Source: DASPTR01 sp964475545
Lineage (GTDB): Archaea; Thermoproteota; Bathyarchaeia; Bathyarchaeales; Bathycorpusculaceae
DNA length: 6,596 nt
Assembly: GCA_964475545.1 (NCBI GenBank)
Contig: CAYYXF010000077.1
Span: forward strand, 1-6,596
Direction of reading: 5' to 3'
Part shown: piece after piece, positions 1 through 5,849 of the stretch
Numbering within the stretch: the stretch's first letter is position 1
Layout: every line of letters starts with the position of its first letter
Position numbers and translations under genes: made by a program
The notes under the pieces: generated by a model
What the model was told of the DNA's origin: nothing
Database searches by the model: none
The model's input: the letters and a program-made list of their open reading frames with translations, nothing else

Positions 1-893
1 GCCATTGCTTGATAGTAGTCCTCTGCTTCGTTGCTGTTGCCAGGAGCGCATGCAAGCTCGCGGTCAGGCAGCACAATCTTGTACTTGCTTACTGCTCTTT
101 CCATGACGCGCAGGTAGTCTGAACATATTTGGTGGCCGAAGCCTCGTGAGCCGCAGTGGATCATAGTCATCACCTGTCCTTCATGCGTGATACCGAAAAC
201 CTTGGCTATTCTAGCATCAAGGATCTTATCGACTTTTTGGATTTCAAGGAAATGGTTGCCTGAACCTAGCGTGCCGACCTGTTGTAATCCTCTGCTTTTT
301 GCCGTCGCCGAAACTTTGTCGGGATTGGCGTTTTTCATGCAGCCGCGTTCTTCGCAGTGTTCTGCGTCTTCATGCCAGCCTAACCCTTGATCAATAGCCC
401 ATCCCACACCGTCAGTGACTACTCTTTCGAGGTCGGTAAGTGTCACTTTTAAGTCATTTCGGCGGCTTCCAAGCCCACATGGCACATTTTCGAAGATTGT
501 ATTGGTCAGAAGGGCAAGCTGCGGCCTGATGTCTTCTTCTGAAAGGTTGGTTGTCAATAAACGTACTCCACAGTTTATGTCGTAGCCTACTCCGCCAGGG
601 CTGATTACGCCTTCATCATAATCTGTTGCAGCCACGCCTCCTATTGGAAAGCCGTATCCTTCATGTCCGTCCGGCAAAGTTATCGCATACTTGTAAATCC
701 CGGGCAAATGGGCGACGTTTACACATTGTTCAAGAGTTCTGTCGCTTTGCATCTTTTCCAGTAGGTTTCTGTCAGCAAGAACCCTGCCTGGAACTCGCAT
801 GCCTGGCCTGTACTTTGGGATGCACCATGTGTAATCGTCTATCTTCTCAAGAGGCACCTTTTCGGAAGGAGTGTGACTCTCTTCTTCTCCCAT
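1..893 (-). CDS. rtcB: RNA-splicing ligase RtcB, N-terminal 297 residues (cut by left edge)
   Basis: RtcB joins RNA 5'-OH ends to 3'-phosphate or 2',3'-cyclic phosphate ends using GTP and Mn2+, and in archaea it seals tRNA exons after intron removal. The frame reads from ATG at 893 to the window edge without a stop. It shows family motifs in order: DGHEGYGFPIGG (75-86), GYDINCGVRLL (103-113), GTLGSGNHFLE (207-217) and HCGSRGFGHQ (246-255). Asp105, Cys108, Asn213, His214 and His246 match the Mn/GTP-site residues known in Pyrococcus RtcB (D95, C98, N202, H203, H234). The family is usually about 480 residues, so roughly 60% is visible, and the guanylylated histidine near the C-terminus lies outside. 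No intein interrupts the visible motifs. The start is supported by GGTGA at 900-904, six bases upstream, and by a TATA box at 926-936. Its cofactor archease is encoded about 1.6 kb away on the same strand. Confidence 0.96.
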   Translation of the reverse strand, partial: MGEEESHTPSEKVPLEKIDDYTWCIPKYRPGMRVPGRVLADRNLLEKMQSDRTLEQCVNVAHLPGIYKYAITLPDGHEGYGFPIGGVAATDYDEGVISPGGVGYDINCGVRLLTTNLSEEDIRPQLALLTNTIFENVPCGLGSRRNDLKVTLTDLERVVTDGVGWAIDQGLGWHEDAEHCEERGCMKNANPDKVSATAKSRGLQQVGTLGSGNHFLEIQKVDKILDARIAKVFGITHEGQVMTMIHCGSRGFGHQICSDYLRVMERAVSKYKIVLPDRELACAPGNSNEAEDYYQAM

Positions 894-899
894 ATCTTT

Positions 900-904
900 C
901 ACCT
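900..904 (-). promoter_or_regulatory. Ribosome binding site of rtcB
   Basis: GGTGA on the minus strand, six bases before the ATG at 893. It matches the archaeal anti-16S core and fixes the rtcB start. Confidence 0.7.
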
Positions 905-925
905 AGCAGAAAGAATGCTGAAGCA

Positions 926-936
926 AAAATATAAGC
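926..936 (-). promoter_or_regulatory. TATA box of rtcB promoter
   Basis: The minus strand reads CTTATATTTTT, close to the archaeal TATA consensus. Transcription would start about 25 bases downstream, near 901-908, giving a very short leader that just covers the GGTGA site. This suggests rtcB is transcribed on its own rather than only by read-through from the MBL-fold gene 74 bases upstream. Confidence 0.6.
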
Positions 937-939
937 CAT

Positions 940-959
940 TTTGGTCCAGAGACCAAAAC
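940..959. repeat. Perfect 8+8 inverted repeat between MBL-fold gene and rtcB
   Basis: TTTTGGTC, a four-base loop (CAGA), then GACCAAAA. It begins nine bases after the stop codon of the MBL-fold gene and ends three bases before the rtcB TATA box, overlapping the place where a TFB recognition element would lie. It could be an operator dyad for an rtcB regulator, or a stem-loop ending the MBL transcript, since a T-rich stretch follows on the minus strand. The sequence alone does not decide between these. Confidence 0.6.
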
Positions 960-967
960 CGCCCTCT

Positions 968-1882
968 TTAGACTGGCCCAAACTTCTGCACAAAGTCGAC
1001 AACGCCTTGCACACTGTTTGCCAAGACAGTCTCACCTAAGACAGGATGAACTTTCACGTAGTTCAAAGCTCGTCGGAGAGAATCATCGTTTTCGGTTATT
1101 TGTTTGCTTATGGCAGCTAATCCATCGCCGTTGTCTAATCCTTGCTTAGCAATTTTTGCCCACAACTTGAGCTGCTGCGCATAGGCATGCAGTTTCTCAA
1201 CTCCGTCAACGGCCTTGCCAAAGTGACTGTAGTAGAGGCTTCTAGGCTTCAAACTGATCAGTTTGTCCAAAGAAGCAAGGGCAACGTCCAAACGCAATGG
1301 CGGAGGCGTTGTGGGCACAATCGCGTTGATCTCACTCAGATAAATGCCTGCAGCATCACCTGGAAAAACCCCTTCACTGAGCGATTCATAATAGCTTTGA
1401 TGATGTGAAGCATGCCCAAGAGTCTCAACAACCTTCAGCTCGACTCCGTCACCCAGATCAAAAGCCATTCCATCCGACGCAGCGATGATTCGATCTTCTG
1501 GGACAGGTTCAGGCTCACCATACAATTCAGTTATGCTCCCAAGGACAAGCTTGGACTGCTCCCAGAGCTTTTGCGGATGAGCCAAGTGAGCAGCTCCCCT
1601 CTGATGAACGACTACCTTGGCGTTAGGCAAGTGCTTAAGAAGGGTCCCTGCCCCACCAGCGTGGTCCAGGTGAATATGCGAAACAGCAACATACTCGACT
1701 TCTGCGAGTTCTACATCCAATTCCTTTAGACCAGCCAGCAGGTTGGGCACGGACGAAGCTGGGCCTGTTTCAACCATTGCGATGCGTCTACCTCTTACCA
1801 CGTAGCTTGCAATGAATTTCTTCATTCCAGCCGTCTCTGCGTCAATCAAGAAAATGTGCTCTTCAAGCTTTGTTACGCTCAT
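968..1882 (-). CDS. MBL-fold metallo-hydrolase, ST1585-like
   Basis: This 304-residue protein has the complete metallo-beta-lactamase metal site: HIHLDH at 69-74 (His69, His71, Asp73, His74), His157 in GHASHH, Asp176 in PGDAAG and His220 in SHFG. This set normally binds two metals (Zn or Fe) in hydrolases such as glyoxalase II, lactonases and related enzymes. The surrounding pattern (ETGPASS near 38-44, HIHLDHAGGAG, VVVHQRGAAHL near 90-100, PPPLR near 193-197) resembles the group around Sulfolobus tokodaii ST1585, whose substrate I do not know. The last 80 or so residues form a helical tail. No signal peptide or membrane segment is seen, so it is probably cytosolic. The ATG at 1882 is the start that fits the MSVTKLEEHIFLID opening; no strong ribosome site precedes it. 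It is co-directional with rtcB and divergent from the winged-helix gene at 1996, which is a candidate regulator by position only. Confidence 0.88.
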   Translation of the reverse strand: MSVTKLEEHIFLIDAETAGMKKFIASYVVRGRRIAMVETGPASSVPNLLAGLKELDVELAEVEYVAVSHIHLDHAGGAGTLLKHLPNAKVVVHQRGAAHLAHPQKLWEQSKLVLGSITELYGEPEPVPEDRIIAASDGMAFDLGDGVELKVVETLGHASHHQSYYESLSEGVFPGDAAGIYLSEINAIVPTTPPPLRLDVALASLDKLISLKPRSLYYSHFGKAVDGVEKLHAYAQQLKLWAKIAKQGLDNGDGLAAISKQITENDDSLRRALNYVKVHPVLGETVLANSVQGVVDFVQKFGPV

Positions 1883-1930
1883 CTGTACATCAAACTCGTT
1901 TCAGGCGAATCTTAACGTCCTTGTCAACTG

Positions 1931-1939
1931 CTTTAAGGG
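1931..1939 (-). promoter_or_regulatory. Possible TATA box for the MBL-fold gene
   Basis: The minus strand reads CCCTTAAAG about 50 bases upstream of the ATG at 1882. A transcript from it would begin near 1905 and have a leader of about 23 bases. The match is moderate, and no other candidate in the 113-base divergent spacer is better placed. Confidence 0.4.
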
Positions 1940-1953
1940 TTTTCATCGTGAGC

Positions 1954-1962
1954 ATTTTAAGT
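1954..1962 (+). promoter_or_regulatory. Possible TATA box for the winged-helix gene
   Basis: ATTTTAAGT lies about 35-40 bases before the GTG at 1996. Initiation would fall about 1985-1990, giving an almost leaderless message. It is only about 15 bases from the opposing box of the MBL-fold gene, so the two promoters overlap enough that one bound protein could affect both. Confidence 0.4.
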
Positions 1963-1995
1963 TAACAAACACATACTGCTAGCTCGTGGTCGCTT

Positions 1996-2466
1996 GTGCT
2001 GTTGCGAATTGCCAGAGAGCTAACTCCCGAAGAAGTGCTGGACAAGATTAAGGCGTTTGAGAAGCAATTCGGAATGAGCTTCGATGAATTTGAAGAAGTC
2101 TTTCGCAAGCGCAAATTGGGAGCGCGATCTGCAAGAATTTACTTTGAGTGGGCAGACCTCGTAGACAGCTACAAAGGGTACGTAGAGGACGGAGAACTTG
2201 ACTACACCGCTGAAGAAGTCAAGGATTTCAATCCCGAACAGGCCGCTTTGCTGACACCGAAAAGAATGGAGCTGCTGTGCCAGCTCGCAGCGTTAAGGGT
2301 GGAGTCAATAAATGATTTAGCCAAGAAAGTGAGACGGAATGTCAAAAACGTTTATGAGGATCTGACAGTGCTCAGCAAGTTCGGCTTCGTCAAGCTGAGC
2401 AGAAGAAAGGGAAGGGCTCTAATCCCAGAAACACTTGTGAAGGAAATAACACTCGTAGTCCGCTAG
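1996..2466 (+). CDS. Winged-helix DNA-binding protein, HVO_A0114/archaeal antitoxin-like
   Basis: This 156-residue protein has two parts. Residues 1-78 are acidic and helical (LTPEEVLDKIKAFEKQFGMSFDEFEE near 9-34, then an EWADLVDSYK helix). Residues 80-156 form a winged helix: LTPKRMELLCQLA (86-98) as the first helix, SINDLAKKV (104-112), a recognition helix around RNVKNVYEDLTVLSKFG (114-130), and a wing FVKLSRRKGRALIP (131-144). This arrangement resembles archaeal HVO_A0114-type regulators, some of which act as antitoxins, with the N-terminal half binding a partner. No toxin-like gene adjoins it here: the neighbours are a divergent MBL-fold gene and a convergent archease with only 20 bases between stops. 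The start is GTG at 1996; TTG at 2002 is an alternative. Likely role: local or auto-regulation, inferred from the fold and position only. Confidence 0.7.
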   Translation: MLLRIARELTPEEVLDKIKAFEKQFGMSFDEFEEVFRKRKLGARSARIYFEWADLVDSYKGYVEDGELDYTAEEVKDFNPEQAALLTPKRMELLCQLAALRVESINDLAKKVRRNVKNVYEDLTVLSKFGFVKLSRRKGRALIPETLVKEITLVVR

Positions 2467-2486
2467 AAACGCCGGGTAACCGTTGT

Positions 2487-2936
2487 CTATATGTCAAGAA
2501 TAAACCTTAAAGTGACCATGCTAAAGCCTTGAATTATCTCCATCCTATGATAGGTTACAGCTTTTACGCCTACCTTTTGCAGATGCTTCTTAGCGTCGAA
2601 CCGCTCGCCCCAGACTCTCGCTCGAAGCCTAAAACCGTCAGTAATCCTCGTAAAATCTAGAATCTCGAACTTCGAGAACAACAACCCGTCAGAATCAAAC
2701 TTCACCAGCAGAGCCTCAAGCCAACTGTAAAGAAGAGCACACTCATCCATCGCTTCGAGCTCAACGTGATCCTCAATTTTCGGTTCCACCTCGACAACGT
2801 CAGTCATCACTTCAAACATAGCAAAAGCCGCGTTTTCAAAAGCCTCAGGCAGGTCTTTACCATATGCGGCAACGTAGGCGTCAGCTGTGTGCTCTAGAAA
2901 CTCGAAACGTTTCTTTTCGTCCTTTAGCTCGACCAT
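2487..2936 (-). CDS. Archease, RtcB-activating protein
   Basis: Archease speeds guanylylation of RtcB and allows it to turn over repeatedly, so it serves the ligase encoded at 1-893. The 149-residue length matches the family (about 140). It has the signature FEFLEHTADAYVAAYG near 11-26 with Asp19, a GVKAVTYHRMEI segment with Lys125, and a C-terminus RFILDI with Asp148. The two aspartates and the lysine are at positions known to be important for metal binding and activity in studied archeases. I chose ATG at 2936. A longer reading back to a TTG at 3002 would put 22 non-homologous residues across the TATA-like TTTTAAAA at 2960-2967, whereas a start at 2936 lies where that box would begin transcription, so the message is probably leaderless. 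It converges with the winged-helix gene, so it is not co-transcribed with rtcB. Confidence 0.93.
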   Translation of the reverse strand: MVELKDEKKRFEFLEHTADAYVAAYGKDLPEAFENAAFAMFEVMTDVVEVEPKIEDHVELEAMDECALLYSWLEALLVKFDSDGLLFSKFEILDFTRITDGFRLRARVWGERFDAKKHLQKVGVKAVTYHRMEIIQGFSMVTLRFILDI

Positions 2937-2959
2937 GCTTATAGTAGAAGAGAAGTATC

Positions 2960-2967
2960 TTTTAAAA
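2960..2967 (-). promoter_or_regulatory. TATA box of archease (leaderless promoter)
   Basis: TTTTAAAA on both strands (self-complementary), 24-31 bases upstream of the ATG at 2936. Initiation about 25 bases downstream would coincide with the start codon. This supports the short archease reading and a leaderless transcript. Confidence 0.6.
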
Positions 2968-3181
2968 TGGTTCTGTCCGCTACGCGATATGCGTGTGAGC
3001 AACCGAGAAAGCTTGGTTGAGGCTGGTGCGCGCAGAAATCCTTGAACATCATTCAGCCGTGGTCACAAACTTGGAAAGGCCATCGAGGAGAAAGGCAATT
3101 TGCGGCAGACTTCCACCAGGTATGAGTTACACGCCCAACTGTTTGCGTTTCTAGCCGCTGAAAGTGGAGGCACTTCTTAGG
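2968..3181. other. About 215 bases without a convincing gene
   Basis: This spacer lies between the divergent archease and M29 promoters. No tRNA, long frame or clear RNA fold is recognised. It contains a short inverted pair (CAACC near 3001-3005 and GGTTG near 3015-3019) and two overlapping short frames on the plus strand: ATG 2989 to a TGA near 3045 (18 residues), and GTG 3026 to TAG 3154 (42 residues) with GAGG three bases before the GTG. Neither has a recognised product. It may be plain regulatory sequence or the decayed remains of a gene. Confidence 0.3.
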
Positions 3182-3189
3182 TTTTATAA
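3182..3189 (+). promoter_or_regulatory. TATA box of the M29-family gene
   Basis: TTTTATAA on the plus strand. Initiation about 25 bases on, near 3212, would leave a short leader that contains the GGGGT ribosome site at 3215-3219. Confidence 0.6.
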
Positions 3190-3214
3190 GTATGGTTGAG
3201 AGTATCCATTCTCT

Positions 3215-3219
3215 GGGGT
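3215..3219 (+). promoter_or_regulatory. Ribosome binding site deciding the TTG start of the M29-family gene
   Basis: GGGGT, eight bases before TTG at 3228. An in-frame TAA at 3219-3221 excludes any earlier start, so the unusual TTG is the best initiation codon. Confidence 0.55.
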
Positions 3220-3227
3220 AATACGCA

Positions 3228-4291
3228 TTGTATGAGGAATTAGCTAGAATAGTTGTTAGAGACGCGTTAAGTGTCGACTCAAGTGACATTGTCACGATCA
3301 CAACCTGGGATCATACCATCGATGTCGCCAATGCTATGGCAGTCGAATGCTTCAAACAAGGCGCAGACACAATCATAGTCCTTTGGACTGACGAGTACTA
3401 CTATGGGCTACTCAGGGAACTATCTGAAGAAAGTCTAGGGGAGCATTCAAAGATATGCGAAGCATTCACTGAGACTGAGACAGCAACCATCAACATGTTT
3501 GGTCCGAAGAACCCAGAGGGTCTGAAGAAGGTGCCCTCTTCGAAAGTCAATGCTTGGGGCGAAGGAGAGAGAAAATCACACTATCCAAGAAACATAGAGA
3601 GAAAGATCAGAAATATCACTCTTCCATTGGCGCTATTGACAGAGGAGAGAGCCAAGGTCTACGGCTTCGAGTTTGGGAACTGGAAGAAGGTAATGAACAG
3701 CGCCTTAACAATGGATTTGAAAAAGATAGCGAAGAGGGGGCGCGATGTCGCCGCGATACTTGAGAAAGCCCACACGGTTCACCTGACAGCGCCGAACGGC
3801 ACGAATCTCACTTTCGAGCTAAACAAAAGACCTGTTCATATCGATGATGGCATAATCGACAAAGAAGACATCGCAAAGAAATCCTTTGATGCGCAGCTGC
3901 CAGCAGGATCCGTGCTGACGACAATAGTTGAAACCAGTGGAAGCGGAAAAGTCGTCTTCGACCAGCCGCTGCGACTAATGGGCCTGAACGTGCTGGGCAT
4001 CGAGTGGAAATTCAAGGATGGAAAATTGACGTCGATGACAGCGAAGAAGAACCCCGAACCCATCTCCAAACAGTTCGAGAAAGCTTCAGGGGACAAGGAC
4101 AGAATAGGCTTCCTCCAAATAGGGCTAAACCCCAAGGCAGAGTACGGGTATCTGATGGACAACATTGTTGAAGGAGCCGTTCAAATAGGCTTCGGAGACA
4201 ACGAGTACATCGGCGGAAGGAACAGTTCATCGTTCGGCATGGCTGCAACAATAGGCAAGGCAACCCTTGACATCGATGGAAAAATAATCAT
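3228..4291 (+). CDS. M29 (aminopeptidase T) family protein, probably without catalytic metal site; 3' end in assembly gap
   Basis: 354 residues are visible before the N run. The family (M29, thermophilic metalloprotease) usually has about 370-410, so little is missing. Fold motifs are clear: an N-terminal domain with DIVTITTWD (20-28), LTAPNGTNLTFEL (186-198), LPAGSVLTTIVETSGSGKVVFD (224-245), DRIGFLQIGLNP (291-302), IGFGDNEYIGG (320-330) and DIDGKII (348-354). In active M29 enzymes the metals are held by Glu, Glu, His, His and Asp in LP.GEV, R.GE, H.A.G and S.IHVD. Aligning these by eye gives Ser228, Phe295, Gln319, Gly337 and Ala339, so all five ligands appear replaced while the flanking residues are kept. 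The protein is therefore probably not a classical aminopeptidase; it may be a binding or regulatory paralogue, or have a different active site. It has its own TATA box and a TTG start, and it stands alone on its strand. Family assignment is confident; loss of activity is inferred. Confidence 0.85.
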
Positions 4292-4391
4292 NNNNNNNNN
4301 NNNNNNNNNNNNNNNNNNNNNNNNNNNNNNNNNNNNNNNNNNNNNNNNNNNNNNNNNNNNNNNNNNNNNNNNNNNNNNNNNNNNNNNNNNN
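4292..4391. other. Assembly gap (100 N)
   Basis: A run of exactly 100 N, the usual placeholder for a scaffold join of unknown length. It hides the C-terminal ends of the M29-family gene on the left and the redox-type gene on the right, as well as whatever lies between them. Any reading frame drawn across it is artificial. Confidence 0.99.
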
Positions 4392-4681
4392 TCAAACTCC
4401 CTGTAAAGCATTTGAGACAGCTTGTAGCACTGGAGTTTCTTATTAGCAGAAGGCTTATTCGTGCCATACCTTGTTCCGATCGCCATCACGCCTCCGGTCA
4501 AGGCTCCGCAGACAGAGCCACATCGCCCTATCCCAGCCCCAAAACCCGTGGCAATTTTGGGGATTAACGCGTTTTTGCCGTTCCAATGCTCGAACATAGT
4601 TAACAGGACACTCTGGGCGCAATTGTAGCCGTCAAGGAAACGTTCTACTGCTTTTTCACACAGAACGTTCTTTTCAGTCAT
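4392..4681 (-). CDS. C_GCAxxG_C_C family putative redox protein, C-terminus in assembly gap
   Basis: 96 complete codons are visible from ATG at 4681 to the N run. The pattern fits the C_GCAxxG_C_C family of small, cysteine-rich, presumed redox-active proteins found widely in anaerobic prokaryotes: DGYNCAQSVLL (18-27) with Cys21, a glycine-rich ATGFGAGIGRCGSVCGALTGG (44-64) with Cys54 and Cys58, and a later Cys85 in LQCYKL. Cys8 is an extra cysteine near the N-terminus. Families of this type run to about 120-150 residues, so perhaps 30-50 are missing. The biochemical function is not established. The start lies 22 bases after the M42 stop codon, preceded by GTGGA, so the two genes are probably one operon. 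The hydrophobic glycine-rich segment is family-typical and does not by itself mean a membrane helix. Confidence 0.82.
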
Positions 4682-4703
4682 GCTTCCACGAGCAGAAAAC
4701 TGG

Positions 4704-5747
4704 TCAGAAGCCTTTGGTGATCTTCTGGATAACAGCAACCAGCAACTTCACCATGTTCTCAACGTCTTCCAAGTCCAGCATAGACGTTGGGCTGTGGATG
4801 TAGCGTGTTGGAACGCCGATTGCACCACTGGGCACACCTTCCCTAGTTAGCAGTATGCGCGCTGCGTCTGTCGATCCTGGCACGCCCGCCTCAAGCTGAT
4901 ATGGAATCCTGTTCTGTTCTGCTGCGTCGATTAGGAGTCGAAGGATTTTCGTTGGGACGATCATTCCTGAATCGGCAACAGTCAACGCTGGCCCTTTGCC
5001 CATCTTTATCGGCACTTCAACTTCCTTCACTCCAGGCGTGTCTCCTGCTATAGTCACGTCAACCGCGATGCCAAAGTCCGGGTGTATGCCGAATGCTGAC
5101 GTTGCTGCGCCTCTTGAAGCGGCTTCCTCTTGCACTGTCCCGACTGCATAGACTGTGCACTCCGTTCTCTTCAATCTCTTTAATGCCTCAATCATGACTG
5201 CGCAGCCGACCCTGTCATCTAAAGCTTTACCAATAACGATGTTTTTGCCAATCTTTGCGAATCTGATATCAAAGCTCACAGTATCCCCGATTCCTACTCC
5301 CATTTTTTCGGCATCTTCACGGCTTCTTGCTCCAACGTCTATGAAAAGCTCATCGTAACTGATTACTTTCTGGCGCTCCTCAGGTTTCTGTATGTGCGGG
5401 GGCCTAGAGCCTATGATTCCATGGAGAGGTCCTTTCTTGGTATGAACTATGACCTTCTGAGCCAAAAGAATACGATCATCTATTCCGCCTATTTTTGCGA
5501 AGTACAGGAAGCCCTTTCTTGTGATTGTCTTCACAAGCAAGCCTATTTCGTCCATGTGGGCGGCGAGCATCACTTTAGGCGCGTTCTTCTTTCCCGTTTT
5601 TATTCCGATGACGTTTCCAAGCTTATCCTCTTGGATCTCGTCCACGTAAGGCTTCAGGAATTTCTTCATTAGATCCGCGATTTCTTCTTCTCTGCCTGTT
5701 ATTCCGCAAGCGTTTGAAAGCGTTTCTAGAGTTTCGATAAGTGTCAT
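4704..5747 (-). CDS. M42 family metallo-aminopeptidase (TET/glutamyl aminopeptidase type)
   Basis: This is an intact 347-residue enzyme of the usual length for the family, which releases N-terminal residues from peptides in the cytosol, often as a dodecameric TET particle downstream of the proteasome. All expected site residues are present: His64 and Asp66 in AAHMDEIG, Asp177 in GKALDDRVG, Glu207/Glu208 in VQEEAASRGA (catalytic base and metal ligand), Asp230 in AVDVTIAGDTPG, and His318 in TRYIHSP. Residues 70-165 correspond to the inserted PDZ-like domain used for oligomer contacts. Which residue type it prefers cannot be read from the sequence. The ATG at 5747 follows AGAGG at 5756-5760, eight bases upstream. 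It leads a probable two-gene unit with the C_GCAxxG_C_C gene and is divergent from the membrane protein at 5907. Confidence 0.95.
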   Translation of the reverse strand: MTLIETLETLSNACGITGREEEIADLMKKFLKPYVDEIQEDKLGNVIGIKTGKKNAPKVMLAAHMDEIGLLVKTITRKGFLYFAKIGGIDDRILLAQKVIVHTKKGPLHGIIGSRPPHIQKPEERQKVISYDELFIDVGARSREDAEKMGVGIGDTVSFDIRFAKIGKNIVIGKALDDRVGCAVMIEALKRLKRTECTVYAVGTVQEEAASRGAATSAFGIHPDFGIAVDVTIAGDTPGVKEVEVPIKMGKGPALTVADSGMIVPTKILRLLIDAAEQNRIPYQLEAGVPGSTDAARILLTREGVPSGAIGVPTRYIHSPTSMLDLEDVENMVKLLVAVIQKITKGF

Positions 5748-5755
5748 CGCTTGTT

Positions 5756-5760
5756 CCTCT
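5756..5760 (-). promoter_or_regulatory. Ribosome binding site of the M42 gene
   Basis: AGAGG on the minus strand, eight bases before the ATG at 5747. It supports that start. Confidence 0.6.
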
Positions 5761-5788
5761 CGAAGAGATTGAGAATCAGGGAAATCTG

Positions 5789-5796
5789 TATTAAAC
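5789..5796 (-). promoter_or_regulatory. Probable TATA box of the M42 operon
   Basis: The minus strand reads GTTTAATA. Initiation about 25 bases downstream, near 5765, leaves a short leader that includes the AGAGG site. The reverse reading TATTAAAC could also serve the divergent membrane gene, which would then have a leader of roughly 85-90 bases containing the stem-loop at 5824-5849. Confidence 0.45.
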
Positions 5797-5823
5797 GATT
5801 GTGGTGCTCAGCTTGAATAGTCT

Positions 5824-5849
5824 GCAGTATCTGAAACAGAATCTACTGC
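5824..5849. repeat. Imperfect inverted repeat / stem-loop in divergent spacer
   Basis: GCAGTA-TCTG, loop AAA, then CAGA-ATC-TACTGC: ten paired bases with a three-base bulge on the right side. It sits between the M42 gene and the ECF-like membrane gene, about 57 bases before the ATG at 5907. It could be a DNA operator or an RNA structure in the leader of the membrane gene. It matches no riboswitch class that I can recognise by eye. Confidence 0.45.

Noticed and set aside
626..934. Plus-strand open frame of about 100 codons opposite the start of rtcB
   Set aside because: It is antisense to strongly conserved rtcB codons, has no homology I recognise and no plausible start context.
1142..1729. 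Two plus-strand open frames opposite the MBL-fold gene
   Set aside because: Antisense shadows: the opposite strand carries all the MBL metal-site motifs.
2663..2677. Inverted repeat TCTCGAA/TTCGAGA inside archease
   Set aside because: It lies wholly in conserved coding sequence (the FSKFEILDF region) and is explained by codon choice.
2937..3002. N-terminal extension of archease from a TTG at 3002
   Set aside because: It adds 22 residues unlike the family and runs through the TTTTAAAA promoter element; the ATG at 2936 fits both the family start and a leaderless transcript.
3044..3058. Possible C'/D' box pair of an archaeal C/D guide RNA on the minus strand (CTGA followed by ATGATG)
   Set aside because: Good outer C and D boxes at the proper spacing are missing, so the partial match is likely chance.
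4181..4738. Single minus-strand frame crossing the N run
   Set aside because: It joins the C_GCAxxG_C_C gene to the antisense of the M29-family gene through unknown bases, so the fusion is an artefact. The upstream extension beyond ATG 4681 overlaps the M42 3' end and is not family-like.
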